A stretch of DNA of 60,616 nt from Catenovulum maritimum (lineage in GTDB: Bacteria > Pseudomonadota > Gammaproteobacteria > Enterobacterales > Alteromonadaceae): assembly GCF_001050375.1 (NCBI RefSeq), contig NZ_KQ130486.1, forward strand, positions 1 through 60,616. The letters run 5' to 3'. Made by a program: the position numbers and the translations under genes. Positions 57,050-60,616 of the stretch are shown here, in pieces. The notes below the pieces were generated by a model. The model made no database searches and was not told where the DNA came from. It saw nothing but the letters and a program-made list of their open reading frames with translations. How positions within the stretch are numbered: the first letter of the stretch is position 1; each line of letters begins with the position of its first letter.

Positions 57050-57241
57050 AATTTAAATTCTCAAAAATTAGTCTTGTGTTAATTGTACCTAACCAACAAA
57101 CTAAAACCAATGAAAGGCTTAAACTAAAAGGGTTTAGCACTAAAAATCATACAAAATGATAAAAAATGAGCGAAACTTACAAAATTTATACACTTTATAC
57201 ACTTATTTACATAAAAATGATGGAACTTTCTCTTAATAAGA

Positions 57242-57270
57242 TTGACTAAACATGAAACAAATTGTTAACA
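57242..57270 (+). promoter_or_regulatory. Promoter of the small secreted protein gene
   Basis: TTGACT, 17-base spacer, TTAACA: a good sigma-70 pair about 35 bases before the start codon. Confidence 0.55.
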
Positions 57271-57304
57271 TGTCGTTAATCTCAAGAAAAAAAGGTGGCT
57301 TATC

Positions 57305-57811
57305 GTGAAAACGAATTCAAATAAACTATTCGGAAGCTTAGCTCTGATGTTTTTATTGCCATTTAGCAGTCAAGCTGAAGAACAAACATCAAGCTCAAGT
57401 GAATTATCTGTTGATGATGATACAGTTAAATTAGCACTCAAAGTAAATAAAAAGCTAATTGAGCAAGATTTAATAGAAGTAGAAAAATTACCAGCTTTAG
57501 ATCTGCAAAATTTATCCGCTTATCAAAATCATTTGGAGTACTACTTTCAAGAGTACCTACCTGTCACTAAAAATGAAGGTGAACCAGTTAATTTATCAAT
57601 TAAATCTGCTGCTGTTGAAGGTGAAAGTTTAGTGTTTAATCTTGAAGCACCACTTGCTGATGCAGATAGCTTAAGTATTAACAATCGTATTTTATTTGAT
57701 ACTAATTCAGATCAGGTAAATAAAGTATCAGTTTCTGACAATCAATATACCTTTACTAACATAGTTGATGAGCCATTAATGGTATGGCAAAAAGGTGCAG
57801 ATATTAGCTAA
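57305..57811 (+). CDS. Secreted protein of unknown function
   Basis: A 168-residue protein with a Sec signal (MKTNSNKLFGSLALMFLLPFSSQA, cleavage near QA-E). The mature part is acidic, rich in Ser and Leu, with no Cys. An AAGGTGG ribosome-binding site precedes the ATG. It ends at the shared terminator facing lysC. No family recognised. Confidence 0.62.
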   Translation: MKTNSNKLFGSLALMFLLPFSSQAEEQTSSSSELSVDDDTVKLALKVNKKLIEQDLIEVEKLPALDLQNLSAYQNHLEYYFQEYLPVTKNEGEPVNLSIKSAAVEGESLVFNLEAPLADADSLSINNRILFDTNSDQVNKVSVSDNQYTFTNIVDEPLMVWQKGADIS

Positions 57812-57844
57812 CAAATTAGCCGCAAGGTGAAACATTAGCTAAAT

Positions 57845-57873
57845 AAAAAAGGCTTCAATTTGAAGCCTTTTTT
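57845..57873. terminator. Bidirectional terminator between the secreted-protein gene and lysC
   Basis: AAAAAAGGCTTCA / TGAAGCCTTTTTT, nearly perfect, with A- and T-runs on both sides. Serves both converging genes. Confidence 0.9.
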
Positions 57874-57895
57874 GTATTCGATGGTTTGCTACAGT

Positions 57896-59248
57896 TTAGA
57901 TACTATCAAACAATTGCTCGTGTAAATGTTCCACAATTTTTGGCGCTTCTGCTGTTTTCGTTAAGAAACAGAAGTTATGCGGGCTAGCACCTTGACATAT
58001 CATACGTAAGCTAAAGTTTTCTAACGCACTCAATAATTTACCGCCTACACCAGAACTCGCTTGTAAATGGTTACCAATAACAGCCACAAGAGATAAATCT
58101 TCTTCTACTGTCACTTCACAGAATTCTTCTAATTCAGCAATAACAGATTTACTTAAACCACCTAGTGTTGCATTAGAAGGGTTATCCAATGTTAACGCAA
58201 TTGAAATTTCTGACGTTGTGATTAAATCAACACTGATTTTGTTTTTTGCTAATATAGCAAAAACTTTAGCTAAGAAGCCGCTTGCAAGTAACATGTTAGG
58301 GCTTTTAACTGTAACTAAGATTTGCTCTTTTCTCAAAGCGATTGCGCGATAAGCTGGCTTATTATCTACTTGGTTTAAAATCCAAGTGCCACCATCTTTT
58401 GGTGCACGGCTACTACCAACAAACACGCCTATACCTTTACGAATAGCTGGAATTAAAGTCGCTGGGTGTAATATTTTTGCACCGAATGTCGCCATTTCAG
58501 CTGCTTCATCAAAGCTAATTTCAGGAATAGGACGAGCTGCTTGAGTTAAACGAGGATCTGTTGTGTAAATACCTGTTACATCTGTCCAAATTTGTAAGGT
58601 TTCAGCGCTTAAAGACTCAGCGATTAATGCAGCACTGTAGTCACTGCCACCACGACCTAGTGTCGTTGTATATCCATTTTCATCAGAGCCGATAAAACCT
58701 TGGGTGATAAAAACAGTACCTTCAAGCTCTGGCGAAATTAACTTTTCAGCTTGCAGACGCGTTTGTTCGATATCAGGTTCAGCCTTGCCATAATTGCTAT
58801 CTGTTTTAAGCACTTGGCGAATATCGAAATTAACTGCGTGAACCCCACGCTGACGCATGATTTCTGCAAACAACAAAGAAGACATTTGCTCGCCATAAGA
58901 TTGAATTTGATCTTTAAGGCGCATTGAGCCAACTAAGTTTTCAGAATTAGCTGTCGCTTTAAGTTCATTTAATAAATTATCTAGTGCTAGTGTTACCCAC
59001 TCAGGACGTCCTAACTGCTCGATAATTTTATATTCTGTGGCGCGAATGTCCGCTAAGATTTGATCTCGCTCTTCTTGAGTTACGTCTAGCTGAGTCAATC
59101 TAACAAGTTTGTTTGTCACACCAGATTGTGCAGAAACAACAACAACACGTATATTAGAGTCTGATTGAACTAAATCAGCACAACGTGACATAGCTTCAAA
59201 ATCGGCGACGCTTGTACCGCCAAATTTAGCAACAGTAAGATTTTTCAT
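57896..59248 (-). CDS. lysC: Aspartokinase III (lysine-sensitive)
   Basis: Phosphorylates aspartate in the first step to lysine, threonine and methionine. The N-terminal VAKFGGTSVADFEAMSR and the GRGGSDYSAALIA region are diagnostic; ACT domains follow at the C-terminus. At 450 residues the length matches E. coli LysC. It is the lysine-feedback type, and a lysine riboswitch upstream fits that control. Confidence 0.95.
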   Translation of the reverse strand: MKNLTVAKFGGTSVADFEAMSRCADLVQSDSNIRVVVVSAQSGVTNKLVRLTQLDVTQEERDQILADIRATEYKIIEQLGRPEWVTLALDNLLNELKATANSENLVGSMRLKDQIQSYGEQMSSLLFAEIMRQRGVHAVNFDIRQVLKTDSNYGKAEPDIEQTRLQAEKLISPELEGTVFITQGFIGSDENGYTTTLGRGGSDYSAALIAESLSAETLQIWTDVTGIYTTDPRLTQAARPIPEISFDEAAEMATFGAKILHPATLIPAIRKGIGVFVGSSRAPKDGGTWILNQVDNKPAYRAIALRKEQILVTVKSPNMLLASGFLAKVFAILAKNKISVDLITTSEISIALTLDNPSNATLGGLSKSVIAELEEFCEVTVEEDLSLVAVIGNHLQASSGVGGKLLSALENFSLRMICQGASPHNFCFLTKTAEAPKIVEHLHEQLFDSI

Positions 59249-59252
59249 GAAA

Positions 59253-59265
59253 TATCCCCGGGATA
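59253..59265 (-). promoter_or_regulatory. Small hairpin over the lysC ribosome-binding site
   Basis: A 13-base palindrome (TATCC-CGG-GGATA on the minus strand) includes the GGGGA ribosome-binding site 5-8 bases before the lysC ATG. It could hide the site when the riboswitch is closed. Confidence 0.45.
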
Positions 59266-59309
59266 AAATATTATCTTTAGGGAAAGCAAAGGCTGAAGAT
59301 ATTAGTTGG

Positions 59310-59500
59310 ATTTAATAACACTGCCGAAAGCTCTCCACCCTTAATTGGTGACAATTGCAAGGATTCAACCTCAACAACCGAAGTAATATGTCCTAAGCAT
59401 ATTAACTCCTCGGCGATCACTCCCCTCGCTAATTATCTTCAAAGCTTAGACTTTTCCAATTAACTACCTGAGTTTCGCACCTCTTCCGATCTTAAACTAA
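59310..59500 (-). ncRNA. Lysine riboswitch (L box) upstream of lysC
   Basis: Minus-strand sequence holds the conserved L-box words in order: GGAAGAGGTGCGAAACTC, then AGCGAGGGGAGTGATCGCCG, and at the 3' end GGTGGAGAGC with CGGCAGTG. The total span of about 190 bases fits the family. It sits directly before lysC, the usual target. Boundaries are approximate because I did not fold it. Bound lysine would lower lysC expression, here likely at translation since no terminator is evident before the ATG. Confidence 0.86.
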
Positions 59501-59748
59501 GCCATTATTTGACTAAAATTCATTTAAAAAAATGAACAGCCGCTTAAGATTCGCGCGCATTAAAAAGCATATAGATGAAAAAATCAACTGTTATTAATAA
59601 TAAATCCTTGGATGGCGGTTTTTCATTCTGTTTTTAACAAAATAGCTACCATATTGCTTAAATTCAGCTAAAGTTTGTATATTAGAGACAGATAAATAGT
59701 TATCTCATATTTATTTAATTTTTCAGTATTCCGAAATCATCTATATCC

Positions 59749-60616
59749 ATGACTGATAATAAAAAAACTCCAAATTCAGAATCAACAAAGCCGATTGCGA
59801 GCAAAGCTATTGCTGAAGATTTTGATCTACCAGAATTAGAATTATTAGATGATGATGAGTTATCTTTTACCAAAGCCGGTTTAGTATTACCTCATGACGA
59901 TGAAGAAGTTGTTGAGTTACCTGACGATTTTGAATTTGAACTCAATGATATTGATATCTCTGAAGACAATTCTGCACTATCGGATGATTTATCAGAATAC
60001 GACGAATCTGAACTCGCTGTTATTGACGACTTGCTTAGTGAAGATTCTTCCGATCTCAAGTTACAACTTACCGAAGTCAGCTTAGATGAAATAACACCGA
60101 GTGATAGTCATTTAGCGCAAGCATTTATGGATGACTTAGATGATGAACTTCCAGATGCCCCAGCGGATTCTGCAACTCCAAATCTTATCGAAAGACATGC
60201 CCAGCATATAGAAAACACCAATAATATTGAAGATGAAATCAGCCTAGATGTCGAGTTAGAGTTAGATGATGAATTTGACGTCGAAATAGAAATGGATTCG
60301 GAGCCTGCACCTGAACTTTCGCTGGACATAGAAGCTGATGCAGATGATGAGTTAGACGTCGAACTAGACATCGACTTAGAAATAGATTTGGAACTTGCAC
60401 CAGAGCTAGCGCCGGACATAGAAGTTGATGCAGATGATGCGTTAGACGCCGAACTAGACATCGACTTAGAAATAGATTCTGAACCTGAGCTAGCGCTTGA
60501 TGTAGAAGCAGATACAGATGATGAATTAGACGTCGAACTAGACATCGAATTAGAAATAGATTCTGAACCTGAGCTAGCGCTTGATGTAGAAGCAGATACA
60601 GATGATGAATTAGACG
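59749..60616 (+). CDS. Highly acidic repeat protein, N-terminal part only
   Basis: The open frame begins MTDNKKTPNSESTKPIASK and is still open at the window end (289 codons seen). Most residues are Asp, Glu, Leu, Ile and Ala. From about residue 165 on, units of 28-30 residues repeat (ELDVELDIDLEIDSEPELALDVEADTDD-like). No signal peptide is visible. Such acidic stretches occur in large adhesins, cation-binding and scaffold proteins, but no domain is recognisable here. Divergent from lysC. Confidence 0.75.
   Translation, partial: MTDNKKTPNSESTKPIASKAIAEDFDLPELELLDDDELSFTKAGLVLPHDDEEVVELPDDFEFELNDIDISEDNSALSDDLSEYDESELAVIDDLLSEDSSDLKLQLTEVSLDEITPSDSHLAQAFMDDLDDELPDAPADSATPNLIERHAQHIENTNNIEDEISLDVELELDDEFDVEIEMDSEPAPELSLDIEADADDELDVELDIDLEIDLELAPELAPDIEVDADDALDAELDIDLEIDSEPELALDVEADTDDELDVELDIELEIDSEPELALDVEADTDDELD
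60241..60616 (+). repeat. 84-90-bp coding repeats in the acidic protein gene
   Basis: The word TTAGAC recurs at 60352, 60442, 60526 and 60610, so the spacing is 90, 84 and 84 bases. Nucleotide identity between the last two units is very high. The repeat array continues beyond the window. Confidence 0.88.

Noticed and set aside
60108-60545. Ser-rich minus-strand open frame
   Set aside because: Shadow of the acidic repeats: Asp/Glu codons read backwards give Ser. No start signal.

Overview
This window looks like a chromosomal segment of a marine gammaproteobacterium of the Alteromonadales type. That assignment is an inference from gene order (rluD-pgeF-clpB next to bamD, pilT/pilU next to yggS-proC-yggT, apt-dnaX-ybaB, recR, htpG), an AT-rich composition, and polysaccharide-degrading genes (a formylglycine sulfatase and a ricin-domain GH43 arabinanase). 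About 60 genes are supported. No rRNA, tRNA, insertion sequence, CRISPR array or prophage was recognised.

Layout. 0-13 kb: pssA; clpB with a sigma-32-type promoter; pgeF; rluD; bamD; a DUF599 membrane protein; a 264-bp structured repeat; pilU and pilT; then yggS, proC, yggT and a DUF4426 gene. 13-17 kb: a DUF3369/GGDEF/EAL response regulator and a lipoprotein sulfatase. 17.5-22.6 kb: a complete leuABCD operon behind a leucine-rich leader peptide and attenuator. 22.6-32.9 kb: a hydratase-like enzyme, YciI, an HExxH protein, a cyanide-insensitive-type bd oxidase (cydAB), a GbsR-type regulator with a perfect palindrome in front of it, rlmG, a cyclophilin and an AmpG-like transporter. 33.4-36.7 kb: two unrelated phosphatases in tandem. 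36.7-44.7 kb: tyrS, mepM-like, anmK, phhB, an SDR, htpG (second sigma-32-type promoter) and recR. 44.9-48.6 kb: GH43 arabinanase, AEC transporter and a zinc-ribbon protein, which sit between recR and ybaB where many relatives have nothing. 48.7-52.7 kb: ybaB, dnaX (with an E. coli-like -1 frameshift site) and apt.

The most interesting locus is 53.2-55.7 kb on the minus strand. It encodes a secreted precursor built of eight 15-residue units, each with one EAKCG and one EGKCG motif (16 cysteines), followed by a DUF692/MNIO enzyme and a DUF2063 partner. This is the arrangement of HvfABC/bufferin copper-binding RiPP systems, in which MNIO enzymes convert cysteines to copper-binding groups. A terminator-like hairpin lies between the precursor and the enzyme genes. 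A 41-residue His-His membrane peptide and an orphan CheY-like protein follow downstream.

The right end holds a TraR/DksA-type zinc-finger gene behind an FNR-like site, rlmJ, a small secreted protein, lysC preceded by a lysine riboswitch, and the 5' part of a very acidic repeat protein that runs off the window.

All start choices, domain assignments and regulatory sites come from reading the sequence; no database search was run.
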